From Meandrina meandrites (taxonomy: Eukaryota > Cnidaria > Anthozoa > Scleractinia > Meandrinidae), in contig OY855906.1 in the NCBI GenBank assembly GCA_963693305.1, positions 18,899,661 through 18,963,660 of the forward strand: DNA of 64,000 bases. Reading direction: 5' to 3'. The notes beneath the pieces are model-generated. The model was not told the DNA's origin. It was given only the letters and a program-made list of their open reading frames with translations, and made no database searches. Shown here piece by piece: positions 30,213-42,250 of the stretch. A program made the position numbers and the translations under genes. The stretch's first letter is position 1. Each line of letters starts with the position of its first letter.

Positions 30213-33200
30213 ATGGATTCGCACCTCAATTTAGACATTAAATTACAAGCGTTAAATGTGAAAGGGCTAAATAAGTCAATCAAACGGCGCTCAATCTTTC
30301 GCTGGCTGCATAATCAGAAACATCATTTTGTGTTTTTACAAGAAACTCACAGTACTAAAGAATGCGCTCAATTGTGGGAAGCAGAATGGGGAGGAAAAGC
30401 TTTTTTCAGCCACGGCACGTCACATAGTAAAGGTGTTATGACTCTCGTTAACCCAAAACTAGACTTTAAGATTGAAAAGTGCATAACTGACAAAAACGGC
30501 AGATTTATTATACTTGATTTAGTTGTCGATGAGTCACACACAGTTCTTGTAAACATTTACGCACCAAACGATGCTAATCAACAGATAACCTTCTTTAAAG
30601 ATCTTCAGAACCGACTTGCTGACCTCCCACAAGAAAACATTATAGTCGCTGGTGACTTTAATTGCGCCTTGACAGAAAAAGACAAAAAAGGTGGAAACCC
30701 CGTTCGGAACAAAACTCGTGTAATTAAAGAAATCGAACATTTTGCTGAGCTGTACAATTTATGCGACATATGGCGCCGCCGCAACCCTGATGTGCAACGA
30801 TTTACGTGGAGAAACAAGTCTCTCAAAATCCAATGCCGGTTAGACTATTTCCTAATCTCAAAAGACCTTAATAACGACGTATATTCCTGCAATATAGTCA
30901 ATGCACCCGAATCAGATCACTCCGCTATCACATTGCACGTCAGATCAGAAATTCTCTCTCAACCCAGAGGCCCTGGTTTCTGGAAATTTAATACCTCTTT
31001 ATTAGAAGATGCCGAATATGTTGACAAGCTACGGGAAAATCTACCGCATTTTAAGTCAAAATACTCGGAAGTTCAAAACCTAGGCCTAAAATGGGATCTC
31101 GTCAAAATGGAGATCCGTGGCTTCACAGTTAAATTTGCTAAAATAAAGGCTAAAAAGCGAAGAAAAGATGAAATCGATTTACAAAACAAAGCAGATGAAC
31201 TATTAAAACAATCAGAAAAGAATCCAAATGATAAACGCCTTCTTAATGAGCTATACGCCACTAAGTTACAGCTACAAACACTAATGCGACAAAAAACAAA
31301 GGGAGCCATCCTTAGGAGTAAGGCTAGGTGGCAAGAACATGGTGAACACAACACCAAGTATTTTCTTGGTCTCGAGAAACGAAATCACTCCAGGAAAACA
31401 GTTACAAAACTTAAGATAAATGAGAATGAGTACACCTGTAACCAATTCGAGATTTTACAGAAAGAAAAAACGTACTACGAAGAACTCTACAAATCTCAAA
31501 AATCTGGAACCTGCAACCAAGCTGCGTCCACCTTCTTTGATGCTAACAACATCACCACTTTGTCAAACGATGAAAAATTATCCTGCGAAGGCCTTGTCAC
31601 TGAAAATGAATGTTTAACCGCCCTACGATAGTTTAAAAACGGTAAATCACCAGGCACGGATGGCTTACCGGCAGAATTTTACAGGCGCTTTTGGTCTGAG
31701 TTGGGAACTGATATGTGTGCTAGTTTTAATTATGCATTCAGTACGGGAACACTCTCTATTAGTCAAAAGCGTGGTATAATATCTCTAATTCCCAAAAAAA
31801 ACAAGGACAAATGCCTGCTCGAAAATCTCAGGCCCATCTCTTTACTTAACATTGATTACAAAATATTGACCAAAACCATCGCGAAAAGACTGGAAAAAGT
31901 GCTCCCAAATGTCATAAACCCAAATCAAACGGGTTACATAAAAGGCCGTTTCATAGGTGAAAATGTACGACTAATTCATGACATCATGTATCACACTAAA
32001 CTAACAGACAAACCAGGCATAGCAATTTTCTTAGACTTTCGTAAAGCGTTTGACACGATAGAATGGTGTTATCTGAAAAAAGCGCTGCAAATGTTTAGCT
32101 TTGGCCCGGACATTCAAAAATGGTTTGACATCATTTACAATGATGCCTCAAGTTGCGTGCTGCATAACGGACATGCATCCGAGTTCTTCCTGCTAGGAAA
32201 AGGTGTGCGACAAGGCTGCCCTTTGTCGGGTCTACTTTTCGTTCTTGGAATCGAGCTCCTCGCCCGTGCCTTACAAAAGAATCCTACAATTAGAGGTATT
32301 CAAGTGGGCCACAATGAATTAAAAACCACCCAATATGCAGATGACACCACGGTCTTTGTACGTGATCTCGACTCCGTCCCCCAGTTACTAAAGCTCTTAA
32401 GCGAGTTCAAAGATATAAGCGGCCTGGAAATTAATAAACATAAAACTGAGGCAATGTGGCTAGGGTCGTGGAGAAATTGCAAAGAAAAGCCCTTTGGTTT
32501 TAAGTGGCCACTAGACCCAATCAACGCCCTGGGCGTACACTTTTCGTATGAAACTGAAAAAGCAATTAAGCTCAATTTTACAGACAAAATTCGAACATTG
32601 GAGCAATCCCTTCAAAGCTGGAAAAGACGAAATCTCACGCTAATTGGCAAAATTAACATTGTGAAAACATTGGGACTTGCCAAACTGATTTATAGCACCT
32701 CCCTACTGTCGATCCCGAAGCATCTAATAGACAGTATTAACAAAATAATCTTTGACTTTATTTGGGATGGCAAGACGGCTAAAATCAAAAGAAAGACTAT
32801 CATCGCCGAAAAGAGGCACGGCGGTTTAAAAATGATCGACTTTGAAATCATGGAACGCTCTCTAAAAATAGCTTGGATTAAACGCATTATAGACAGCGAA
32901 GACGCCGCGTGGAAGGTTATCCCAAATTACGCTACGTGCCAATATGGCGGTCTCCAATTTCTTGTTAAATGTGATTATAATATAAAGTCACTCAATCTAG
33001 AATATCTTCCGGAGTTTTACCACAAGGTGCTTAACTACTGGCATGATTCTAAATTACTAACTGCTAATAAAGAGAAGTCTGTTAAAAATCAAATAATCTG
33101 GAATAATCAAAACATCGTTGTCGATGGAAAGCCAATCTTCTTTAGAAACTGGGTGAATAAAGGCATCGTCTATATTGATGACCTGCTTGATGAGGACTCA

Positions 33201-33947
33201 AACTTTCTATCCCTAGTAGGTTTAAAAGACAAATTTCAAATTAATCCGCCGTTTACCGTGTATTACGGCCTCTTAAAAGCCATTCCAAAAGAATGGAAAA
33301 CAGCCTTGCACAACGCACCCCATACCGGTAATTCAACACAAATAACCCTCTCAACAAAATCGTCGTATTTAAAATTACTTAGCAAAAGATACCTAGCTCC
33401 TACAGCTGAACAAAAAATTATAAACCACGGCTTCACTAAGGAAAACGTTTGCAATGTCTACTTGCTGCCTTTCCAGATTTTCAAAGAAGCAAAGCTCATC
33501 ATGTTTCAATACAAAATTATCCATAACATTTTACCTACGCAAGCTAGTTTATTTCGATCCAATTTAGCAGAAAACGATGTATGTCCTTTATGCAACCTTG
33601 AAAGTCAGTCGCTGTCTCACATGCTGTTTTCTTGCACTGTGTCCTCGTCTTTGTGGAATCTCTTCACACGCTGGTGGCAAAAAACCTTTGGCCATCACAT
33701 ATCTTTAACAGAAACTATTATTCTTTACGGCTGGCACCAAGAACCTGGCTCCAACACCTGGATAGCCCTCAACTACTCCCTAATAATTGCTAAATACCAT
33801 ATATTCGCTACAAGTGTACGCGGCGGCATTCTTGACTTCGAAAACTTTCTCTTTCGCCTAAAAGACAAACTTTACACCCTTCAAGCTGTTGCAACTAAAA
33901 ATAATAAGTTAGATAAATTCAAGGAAACGTGGTCCGCTCTGGTATAA
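30213..33947 (+). pseudogene. L1-like LINE ORF2: endonuclease and reverse transcriptase, one stop codon
   Basis: ATG 30213 is chosen as it directly precedes the endonuclease; length would be about 1,244 codons, normal for L1. The APE domain has 'FLQETHS', 'NIYAPND', 'AGDFNCAL', 'RLDYFLIS' and 'PESDHSAI', i.e. all the usual catalytic motifs. The RT has 'GKSPGTDGLPAEFYRRFW', 'ISLIPKK', 'AIFLDFRKAFDTIEW', 'GVRQGCPLSGLLF' and 'YADDTTVF'. The C-terminus carries a 'CPLCNLESQSLSHMLFSC' zinc knuckle. One TAG (31629-31631), probably from CAG, lies between the endonuclease and RT; no frameshift was seen. It would nick target DNA and copy the RNA there. Confidence 0.93.
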
Positions 33948-34140
33948 GTATTTTGTTGTACTGTTTCTTTCCTTTTGTTAATGTAACAACACTGTTCATG
34001 CGTTTCTGTATACTGTATATACTTGGCTGTAAAAAGTATAGATAAGTTGTAAGCAAGAATTGTAAATAGTGTAAGTAAATAGTTAGTACTTTATCGTGTG
34101 TTGTAACGTGTAACGGTCAATTAAAAAAAAATAATAATAA
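33948..34140 (+). other. LINE 3' UTR and A-rich tail
   Basis: Follows the ORF2 stop. It contains 'taagttgtaagcaagaattg' and ends in A9(TAA)3 with extra A. Family tails of this (TAA)n type would explain the microsatellite. Confidence 0.6.
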
Positions 34141-35982
34141 AAATAAGCGAAGTAACAAACGAATCAAATCAAAACCTATATTTTTTTTAGGAAAGCTTTT
34201 GAAATGTAGTACACCTGGAGTATTAGACTTTCTAAAAGTCGGTCGCTTCTCGTTTCCGGTTTTATCGCGCTTGCTCTCGCGCTTCGCGCTCGCTTTCGAG
34301 CTTCGCGCTCTGTGAGCTCGACTTGTAGGCAAGTCTACTGGAGTACATATTTGTTTCCTGTCGTAAACGTAAATTTTCATTCAACAAACAGGAACAAGAA
34401 CTAATTAATTTTAGTTATCAAACTGTCACGGAATGATATGCTTTTCTTCTAGACTGTTACCGCTATCGATCGTAGTTAATTTTAAAAGCAAAACCATTTT
34501 AAAGTCAATACCCATACCGGTTAATTAAATGTCTAAACGTGGTGTGTTTAAGGTATAAAACATAAACGCTACTTGCCCGAGAGTCGCAAGACTCTAAGAG
34601 ACTAATTAAATTAATTGCAGTTTTCAGTTGGCGACACGGAGTCTCAAGCAGTATTAAATTTAAGAAGTTTCCTTGTCACAAACTCTTAAAACAAGAGGTC
34701 ACAACACACTCTGAAGAAGATTCCTTGCCATTTTTATGACACAGTATTAACATCACAATGAGAACATTATTCTTCAAATCTGCTTTGTGCAAAAGCTTTA
34801 TGCAATTTCTACTACCGTCAGCGAAACTAGCCCGTCCTAAAGGAACGGTCTTTTGCTGCCGGCGTGTGCGTTGTAAGCAGGCGAGCGTTTCAAATCCGGG
34901 GTTAATTCACAACTCACCGATTCCGTCTCCTACAAATCGAAAATTTTCGAATGAAATCGCTCGCTTACAACTGTGTCAGATTACTTCCCCTTTATAAACT
35001 GCAATTTCATTGGTTCTGATAGTACCTCAAACCTGATTGGTGTGAGATACAAACATACTCCACTGACTACACGGTCCATCGCGCCGACTAAGAGTTATTT
35101 TTTTGAAAAAATAACTCAAAAACGCAGTGTTAACTAACGCAAAAAGAAGTCTCACACGCATAACCAATACACGCCGGCTTTTAATCCAACCTGGCTGATA
35201 TATATATAGTATACATCTAGCATTTACTGTAGTGTTACGTATGCCGCACACGTAAATCATCACAAAACATGGCTTAGTCCTTGTGCAAATTCATTCGGTT
35301 AACATCTAACTCCTGGGCCATGGCTGTTTTTTTTTTGCTATAAAAAGAACAATAAAAGAATAGAAATAAACATAAGAAAGTGAAAATAAGGATAAAAGTA
35401 AAAAATAAAAGTATAAAGTAAGTATAAAACAAGAAAAAATTATTAAAAAAAGAGAAATATGTTAAAATACAGCATAAAATACTATGGCACAGATGGGCCA
35501 CCATACTCCTCTTCGGGCTGTTCTTTGTGACCTTTTTTCAACCACCACTGGCGAGAAAAGAAAATGCCATTCCTTTAATTTTCTTGACCGCTTCATCGCA
35601 CTCGTCTCTCTTTTGACAAATTTGCAGCCATCTTTCTTCTAAACTTGTACCTTCCTGTGTACCGTAGGAGACTTTTGAAGATATCAGTGAACATTTCCTT
35701 TGTATTGCTGGAATAACTTTGCTGACTAAAGCACTCCGGATATTCTGTAAGAAATTAAATAGAATAAAAATGTAGGTTGCCATGCTTGGTTACGAGAAAA
35801 CGATGATTTATCTCCCTTCCGAGCCAAGCCGTATAGAAAAAGCTGCCATTTTGTTCATGTGCGCGCGCTAATCACACGTAAAATCATAGCTATGTGGTTA
35901 GGATGTGTTTCTTTTGGTCGGTGGTCGGCAAAACCACCTTGTTTGTATTGTGATTGGCTGATGCCTGTCATCTATTAGAGTA
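34141..35982. other. No gene recognised; scattered repeat fragments
   Basis: Holds a relative of 28225-28340 at about 34355-34470 ('acaagaactaatt', 'gtcacggaatga'). A CG-rich 'cgcgctt' micro-repeat lies at 34265-34310. An exact 12-bp-arm hairpin around TG is at 35090-35115 (GAGTTATTTTTT). The dispersed repeat shared with 27.15 kb is at 35790-35895. Open frames here are short, low-complexity and unsupported. Confidence 0.5.
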
Positions 35983-36108
35983 CTGGTCCCGGTTGTTCGA
36001 AAGCCGATTAGCGCTAACCCACGATTAAATCGGCCTAATCCACGGAATAATTTATCGTTCGATTAAATTGTGTTCCTCAAAGCTCGATTAGCACTATCCG
36101 AGGGATAA

Positions 36109-36922
36109 TTACGTTTTCATTTAAACGAAAAGATTCTAAATCTTCAGCATTAATCATTTCAGAGCCGAATTCTTTCTTTTTTTGCCTTTGCCAGAAGGTG
36201 ATTTGGAAGAGCAGAAATGACTTGATAATAGTGAAGAAAGGTGGTCTTTTGTAACGAGTATTTCGACTGAAAAACAGAAAATGGTAAAACTTACTCAAAG
36301 CTAAATCCAAAGACTTTTATTGGCTAATTATTAATAAGAAGTATATAGCTGAACAAACAGGGTCAAAGCGGTGGAATAAAACTATTCCAGTGGAGAAAAC
36401 AAACTGGAGAAAGATATTCAAATCGGTTTAAAAGACGTGTAGTGAAAATAGACTAAGAGAATTCAACTTCAAATTCATCCACAGAATTGTTGTAACTAAA
36501 AAGGAACTCTTCAGATTTAATATTAAATCAGACAGCAATTGCATATACTGTGGGGAACCGGACTCTATAGATCATACCTTTTTAGAATGCCAGTTTACTA
36601 AGTCCTTTACTCAGGAAGTGCTACAATGGTTCAATGCAGATAATAACTCCAATTTTAATTTAAACACTGAAGATTTCATTTTTGGACTCCCTTCGGTGTC
36701 GAATATCCTGACAAAGATAAAAAATGATAAAAGATAAAAGATGAAAAGATAATTTAATATTCATTATGAAAGCTCCTCCTCCTCCTCTTCTTAGATTAGC
36801 ATATTTATTAGGGACGATTGTAATGTATGTGATTGTTAAGTGTTGTACTATAAATTTTAGGCCTTAACTGTAGTATATGATTGCAATAAATGTTCATTGA
36901 AAAACAAAAACAAAACAAAAAA
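36109..36922 (+). mobile_element. 5'-truncated LINE with 16-bp TSD
   Basis: ACTATCCGAGGGATAA occurs at 36093-36108 and again at 36923-36938, exactly flanking the insert. The 3' end is A-rich ('aaaacaaaaacaaaac'). Coding remnants of ORF2 C-terminus at 36300-36700 ('TGSKRWNKTI', 'FNFKFIHRIVVTKKELFRF', 'CIYCGEPDSIDHTFLEC') match the LINE at 16.4-17.3 kb. The frame is interrupted. Confidence 0.9.
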
Positions 36923-37027
36923 ACTATCCGAGGGATAAACTAAGGGTTAAATTTAACACACCTAGCGAGGTGGATTAACTCACTAATCGGGTAATAAAGT
37001 TGATCCAAGTTTGTCAAAACAAACAAA

Positions 37028-37570
37028 ATGGCGGACTTACTGTTCCCGGTAATTCCTCCAAAAATTCGCGAACGAAGGTTTCGTCAACACGAAATTTTTC
37101 TGGACGACTTTTCAGACGAGGAACTTCGGAGCAGATACCGATTTGGCCAAGATTCTATTGAGTTTCTCACAGAAATCCTTGAAGACGATCTTTAGCGACC
37201 GACGAAGAGAAACCATGCGCTGTCGCCGACGCTACAAATTGTTGTAGCGTTGCGTTTCTTTGCGAGCGGCAGCTTTCTACAAGTAATCGGTGACACCGTC
37301 GGCCTCACAAAATCCTCCGTCTCAAGAGTGGTAAGAGATGTGTCGCTTGCTCTGGCCCAGAAGCAGAATGAATTCATTTTGTGGCCATCTCCAGCCGAAC
37401 TTCAAGAAGTAAAGCAAGGGTTTTATGACGAGGGGGGTTCCCTGGTGTAATTGGTTGTATCGACGGGACCCATGTGAGGATTCAGGGACCTTGCGAGAAC
37501 GAAAAGGATTATGTTAATAGGAAGGGGTATCACTCAATCAATGTACAAGCTGTTTCATCAAAACATCGTG
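37028..37570 (+). pseudogene. Harbinger transposase (HARBI1-like), truncated
   Basis: Starts 'MADLLFPVIPPKIRERRF' at 37028, after the TIR-proximal leader. 'SDEELRSRYRFGQDSIEFL' and 'ALRFFASGSFLQVIGDTVGL' (helix-turn-helix region) precede the catalytic core, of which only '[16 protein letters not shown]' (first Asp) and '[16 protein letters not shown]' remain. There is a nonsense TAG at 37193-37195 (codon 56) and a frameshift in the G run near 37432. Homology ends at about 37565, before the second Asp and the Glu. The intact enzyme would cut and paste the element with its Myb-like partner. Confidence 0.9.
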
Positions 37571-37829
37571 ATAAAACTTAGCCATTGCCGGACGGCAAAA
37601 AGTGTGTCCGGCAAGCAAAAAGTTTAACCAAAGGAAAAATAGTTTCCCACGAAGTTTCTCTAAAAATAAATACTCATCTTTTACATGAAATCCACTTGCT
37701 TCTCGTGTTCAAACGTTTTGCATTACAAACAGCAATATGGGGGATGAAAAACAACATCACATGACCACTCACATGACTTAGGATAATGTTACAAGTGTAA
37801 CCAGGTAACCGTGGCCATTGTTTACTCAC

Positions 37830-38216
37830 CGCTGGTTGAAGGTTCGTATCTTCAAGGATTTCAATTATTTTTTCGCTAGCTTGGAAGGGTTGCTTTGGAG
37901 CCGGACCTCCGCCGGTCTTCTTTGTTTCTCGCTTGAACGTGGTAAACTCTTTCTTCGCCACACTGTGTAGATTTTTCCACTTGTCCTTGACGTCTTGAAC
38001 TGACCGATTGGCATGTCCAACCCCATTGACAGCCTTTGTGATTTCTTCCCATAGTTGGTTTTTCTTTTCGTTCGTTATTGCATTTGTTAACTTCGACTGT
38101 AAAATATCAAGGTTTTCCTGCACACTTTCTGTTATGGCGGAAATCTCGCTCACCGAAAAATTCGGCTTTCTCTTTCTCTCCTTCGCGCCATCGTCAACTT
38201 GTTGTATTTCCGCCAT
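37830..38216 (-). CDS. Harbinger Myb/SANT-like partner protein, first exon
   Basis: ATG at 38216 on the minus strand opens 'MAEIQQVDDGAKERKRKPNF'. A Myb/SANT-like (MADF-like) domain follows: 'EISAITESVQENLDILQSKL', 'QLWEEITKAVNGVG', 'SVQDVKDKWKNLHSVAKKEF'. The exon closes at 37830 with a good donor (GTGAGT, 37829-37824), exactly 129 codons after the ATG. The frame read on past this point loses family character, which supports the splice. In Harbinger elements this protein binds the transposon ends and helps the transposase enter the nucleus. The exon itself looks undamaged; downstream exons were not found. Confidence 0.8.
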
Positions 38217-38474
38217 TTTCCTCCCGTGCAATTTTCCTTCTTTTTTTCGCGGAATTTTCGCGCGTTCGACCTTTTTCTTCCGCGCGTGCATGAGAATGAC
38301 CTGTTTAACCGGTTTAAACTGAGCTTAACCAAGGGATAGTTAATCGTAGATTAAATCTGCTTTCAGGAACACCATTTTATCCCCCGATTAGTTATCCTGA
38401 GAATAAGAAATTTAATTGCGGAATAACCGCTAATCGTGGGTTACTTTAATCGGCTTTCGAACAACCGGGACCAG

Positions 38475-39244
38475 ACGCACAGATGACGTCACTGCGTGGT
38501 GTGACTCGCGCACGTGATCAGAGTTCATAGTCCAAGTCAGTCTTCTCGGCAAAGTTTTTCAAAACTTGCAACGAAAACAACAAGAGAAAATTCAGCTTAA
38601 TTATAAATCTACATCGAGGAACAATCCGCCAAATACTCTACACCTTTCGAGACATTTAACTGGGCTAAACAAGCTTAAAGTAGACAGTGACTGATTTGAA
38701 AAATATTTATCGAAAGCTGCAAGTGTTTGTCCGATGCTCGAGCAGTTTGAAGACGCTACGAGAAACCATGAATAACAGTTTAACGCCGTTGAACGCTTAC
38801 CTTTAGTTAAAGCTTGCAGAGTACAAATGGAATAAAGGTCAGTTTCTTTTGTTGACATTTCATTTTTCCTTCGTGTTGCGTATTTAAAAATCGGTTTAAC
38901 AGTGCTTCGTGATTACGGAAAACTATCTCGAAATGAAAACAATTGCAACCGAGGCTCACCGGTGACGGCGCTTTACCGATACTAAAGTGTGCAGAAGTCT
39001 TGTTATTGTATAAAACAAATAGATTCCATTTTGCCTAGTGCGTCTGTTCAGTTATAGATCACAGAAGACGTCAAAATGTGGTAAGAACATCAGTGACCCA
39101 CTCGCCTAGCGACTCGTGGGCCACTTTTTTCGACTATTTTGCTTGGTACAAGAAAAATGGTAAGAATTGGGAGCATTGGGTTGGCACTCTGACCCACATT
39201 TTTGTATACTCTCAAGGGACTGTTTTAATTTGTCAAGGGAATAC
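38475..39244. other. No gene; dispersed repeat at 39014-39089
   Basis: The stretch 39014-39089 ('caaatagattccattttgcc', 'cagttatagatcacaga', 'gacgtcaaaat') recurs inverted at 48189-48260. The remainder shows nothing recognisable. Confidence 0.5.
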
Positions 39245-42200
39245 TTTTTTTTTTACAAAAACAAACATTTTATTTACCTTCATACTACAAGACTTACAAG
39301 ATACATCACTTAAATACAACACATTACATACATCAAGTGAAAATACATCGCTTTAAAAAGACACGTCATAATTAATTACTATACTTACAAAAACAAACAC
39401 TTACTTACAATACGTTACTTAACTTACTTAATTATACTACATCCAATTTCCATCTACGGGGCACTACGTTACTTACTTACTGCATACATTACTTACAAAG
39501 TTACTACATAAAGAGACTGACATAATAACGCTACCGAAACTGTGATCCATACTTTAACTCTGCAAAAAATCTTTCCACTTTACATTAAATTGAGTTAATT
39601 TATTCTCACGTGTGGCGATGTATTTTTCGAGTTCTATTTTTTCCCGCACGGAGACGACAAAATCCGCAAATTGATATTTTTTGTTACTTTTAGCGCAGAT
39701 GAACAAGAAAAACTTGCCTACGAGAATAAGGTGGTTGATTGTTTGAAGCGAAGATGAGCCTTTTAAGACGCCATATAATATTTCGTATTCTGTAAAGGCT
39801 GTCACACTATGCTCTTTGCATTGTGCGCGGTACCACTCAGTAAATTCATTCCTGAAAGATATGGCTGATGAACAGCGAACAAATAAATGAACGATAGATT
39901 GCTCTGTATCAGGGCAAAATGGACACGTGGGTGAATCGATTATTTTCATTTTGTAGAGGAGACTGTTGGTACTAACGATATTATGTATTAATTTGAATTG
40001 AAACACAGATAATCGAGGGCCACAGGTTTGTCAGTCGCGAGACTGTTATGTGCTACCCTCGTTAAACATAGTTGATTTATTTTTTATTTTATTTTATAAT
40101 TTGACTTCCTTTGTAACAGCAAAGGGAAGTGAGTACACTGTGCGGCGTTGCGATGGATCAAAACCACACTTGACGAGTCTTTTGTCCGCCGTAGGATTTC
40201 TATAGTTGGCGTAGAGGAGGATAACCGGTTTGTGATTTTAAAAGTTCTTTCCAAGAACTTGGTATTGCAGATAAAAGCCCGTAATATTGTAAAAGTTGCA
40301 GTTTATGTGGAATTTTTGTTGGAAGGACTGAAAAGAAAGAAAGCATTTTTTTTGTTCATCTACGAGACTGGATACATTTTTTCTACCGCTTTGGTGCCAA
40401 TTTTGGAAGAACACTGACCTTTTGCCTATTTTTATAAACTGGTTATTCCATATTATCTGGTTTAAAACGTCGCTTTTTGTCTTAGGTACGTTATTGGCTA
40501 ACTCTTGCCGGTAGGTTATTACATCGTTGTAAAATTTTGGAAGAGATTTATCTAAATTTATGTGCTTGACATTGTAGTTGCACGCAAAGATTAGTGTGCC
40601 CCCTACAGATAATAGCAGTGAAATTGGTATGGCTTTCCATGGTGCGTCATCTGTAGAACATAAGCGCTTTACCCAACATAATTTTAAAGCTTTATTGAAT
40701 ACCGTAAAGTAAGTCATATTCAGACCTCCTTCTTCTTTACATTTTATAATCGTAGATTTTTTTATTTTAGGCTGCTTATACTTCCAAATGAACTTAAAAA
40801 TTATTTTGTTGACCTCTTCTGTAATAATATAAAGCCATTTGGAGTGTCAAGCACGCTGCAAACAAACGTAAGTTTCGACAATGCAAGCGTTTTGACTATA
40901 TTAATTTTGCCATAAACAGAAATGTCTCTTGATGACCAAATGTTGAGAATTTTCTTCAAAGACCCAAGTTTATCATAAAAGTTTTTTTTAGTTGCGAGCG
41001 CGTCATTATATGAAAAAAAATTCCGAGAAAATATATCGGCTCTTCACTAAGTTTGAGGTTCAAGAGTTTATCTTTGCGCAGACGCCACGATCCTAACCAT
41101 AACAGTTCCGACTTGGACTGGTTGATCCGAAGGCCGGAAACACTTTCAAATTTTCCTAGTAGATCAAACAGAGTGTCCTTTACAAATACAGTGGTGTCAT
41201 CGGCATACTGAGCAAGTTTCGCAGTTTTTCCAGGTGCGATTTTAATACCTTTTATTGAAGCTGATTGTCTAATTGCATTACCTAAAATTTCTATACCTAT
41301 AATAAAAAGTAATCTCGACAAGGGGCATCCTTGCCTTACGCCTCTGGATAGTGTGAAGTGTTTACTTGCGAAACCGTTATTAAGTACGCAGCTAGATATG
41401 TCGTTATAGAATATTTTTACCCATTGTCGGAGTTGAGGGCCGAATTTAAATATTTCAAGACATTTTTGCAAGTAATTCCATTCGATAGAGTCGAAGGCTT
41501 TTTCGAAGTCCAGGAACACTGCTGCACCAGGCAGATTTTTCTGTTTCGTGAACGACATTATATCGGAAATAGCTCTTGTACATTCTCCAATATATCTACC
41601 TTTTATATACCCTGCCTGACAGGGATGAATTATCTTTGGTAATACTTTTTCTAGACGCATTGCGATAGCTTTGGTGGCGATTTTATAATCAGTATCTAGC
41701 AAGGTTATTGGTCTCCAGTTTTTCAAGAATTCTAAGTTCTTGTCTTTTTTAGGAATAAGCGATATAATTCCGAGTCTTTGGGAGATTGAAAGCTTTCCTG
41801 TTTGGAAAGCATGATTAAAACTGTCAACCATTGATTTTCCTAGCGAGTTACAAAAGCGACGATAAAACTCAACGGTGAAACCGTCGGATCCAGGTGTTTT
41901 ATCATTTTGAAAGCTGCTAATTGCTTTCGCACATTCTTCAAGTGTTAACAGCCCTTCGCACTGATCAGCTTCGAGGTTGAATGTATTCAAAGAAAGAAGC
42001 GAATGTTTTGCTTTCGGGGTCGGTATGCTTGGAACTGTAAATTTTTTCATAAAAGTCTGCTTCTTCTTCTAGGATTAGTTTGGGGTCAGATAAAGTAGTA
42101 TCGTTCTAGATTGTCAGCGAAGTTATGTGTTTTTTCTTATGATTCCTTTTTTCCAGGTTGTAGAAGTATTTGCTGTTTTTCTCCCCGAATTCGTACCATC

Positions 42201-42250
42201 TAGCTTTGCTACGGAGCATGGCACCTTGAGTTCTACTTGCAATGATTTAG
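39245..42250 (-). mobile_element. Decayed L1-like LINE, ORF2 3' half
   Basis: Ten T at 39245-39254 mark the poly(A) tail of a minus-strand LINE. RT and C-terminal ORF2 sequence extends to about 42250. Protein-level sequence that would come next upstream is found at 46420-46640, so the copy may have been split. Confidence 0.85.
39554..42250 (-). pseudogene. LINE ORF2 RT and C-terminus, several breaks
   Basis: From the 5' side: a linker 'GAMLRSKARWYEFGEKNSKY' (42.2 kb), then RT with 'DKTPGSDGFTVEFYRRF', 'ISLIPKKDKN', 'AAVFLDFEKAFDSIEW', 'GVRQGCPLSRLLF' and 'YADDTTVFV' (catalytic), then a broken thumb/connector (40717-40238). A C-terminal piece (40006-39554) has the zinc-knuckle-like 'CPFCPDTEQSIVHLFVRC'. 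At least three frame breaks. It is related to, but clearly diverged from, the 28-34 kb LINE. Confidence 0.9.

Larger units (their letters stand above)
28201..34140 (+). mobile_element. Nearly intact L1-like LINE, about 5.9 kb
   Basis: A presumed 5' UTR (with a small tandem repeat), an intact ORF1 (28726-29670), an ORF2 with one in-frame TAG (30213-33947), a short 3' UTR and an A-rich tail. The 18-mer AAAAAAAAATAATAATAA occurs at 28183-28200 and 34123-34140. It may be the TSD, which sets the 5' boundary given here, or the 3' copy may just be tail. The 5' end is the least certain part. This is the youngest autonomous element in the window. Confidence 0.85.
35983..38474. mobile_element. PIF/Harbinger transposon, internally deleted and LINE-interrupted
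   Basis: The TIRs 'CTGGTCCCGGTTGTTCGAAA' continue to GCCGATTA at both ends (28 bp identical: 35983-36010 and 38447-38474), with looser homology inside. It carries the two-gene Harbinger set in convergent orientation: a DDE transposase (plus) and a Myb-like DNA-binding protein (minus). A LINE inserted at 36109-36922. The transposase is truncated before its last catalytic residues. The TSD is not preserved clearly. Confidence 0.92.

Noticed and set aside
29801..30241. 146-codon hydrophobic frame between LINE ORF1 and ORF2
   Set aside because: T-rich inter-ORF sequence gives Phe/Leu/Tyr-rich chance frames; it overlaps the ORF2 start and no L1-type element is known to have a third protein here.
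34261..34320. CG-rich stretch as a possible CpG-island promoter
   Set aside because: It is only a short 'cgcgctt' micro-repeat of about 50 bp with no gene downstream.
35090..35115. 12-bp-arm hairpin followed by A/T run as a transcription terminator
   Set aside because: Rho-independent terminators are not expected in an animal genome; it is better read as a repeat remnant.
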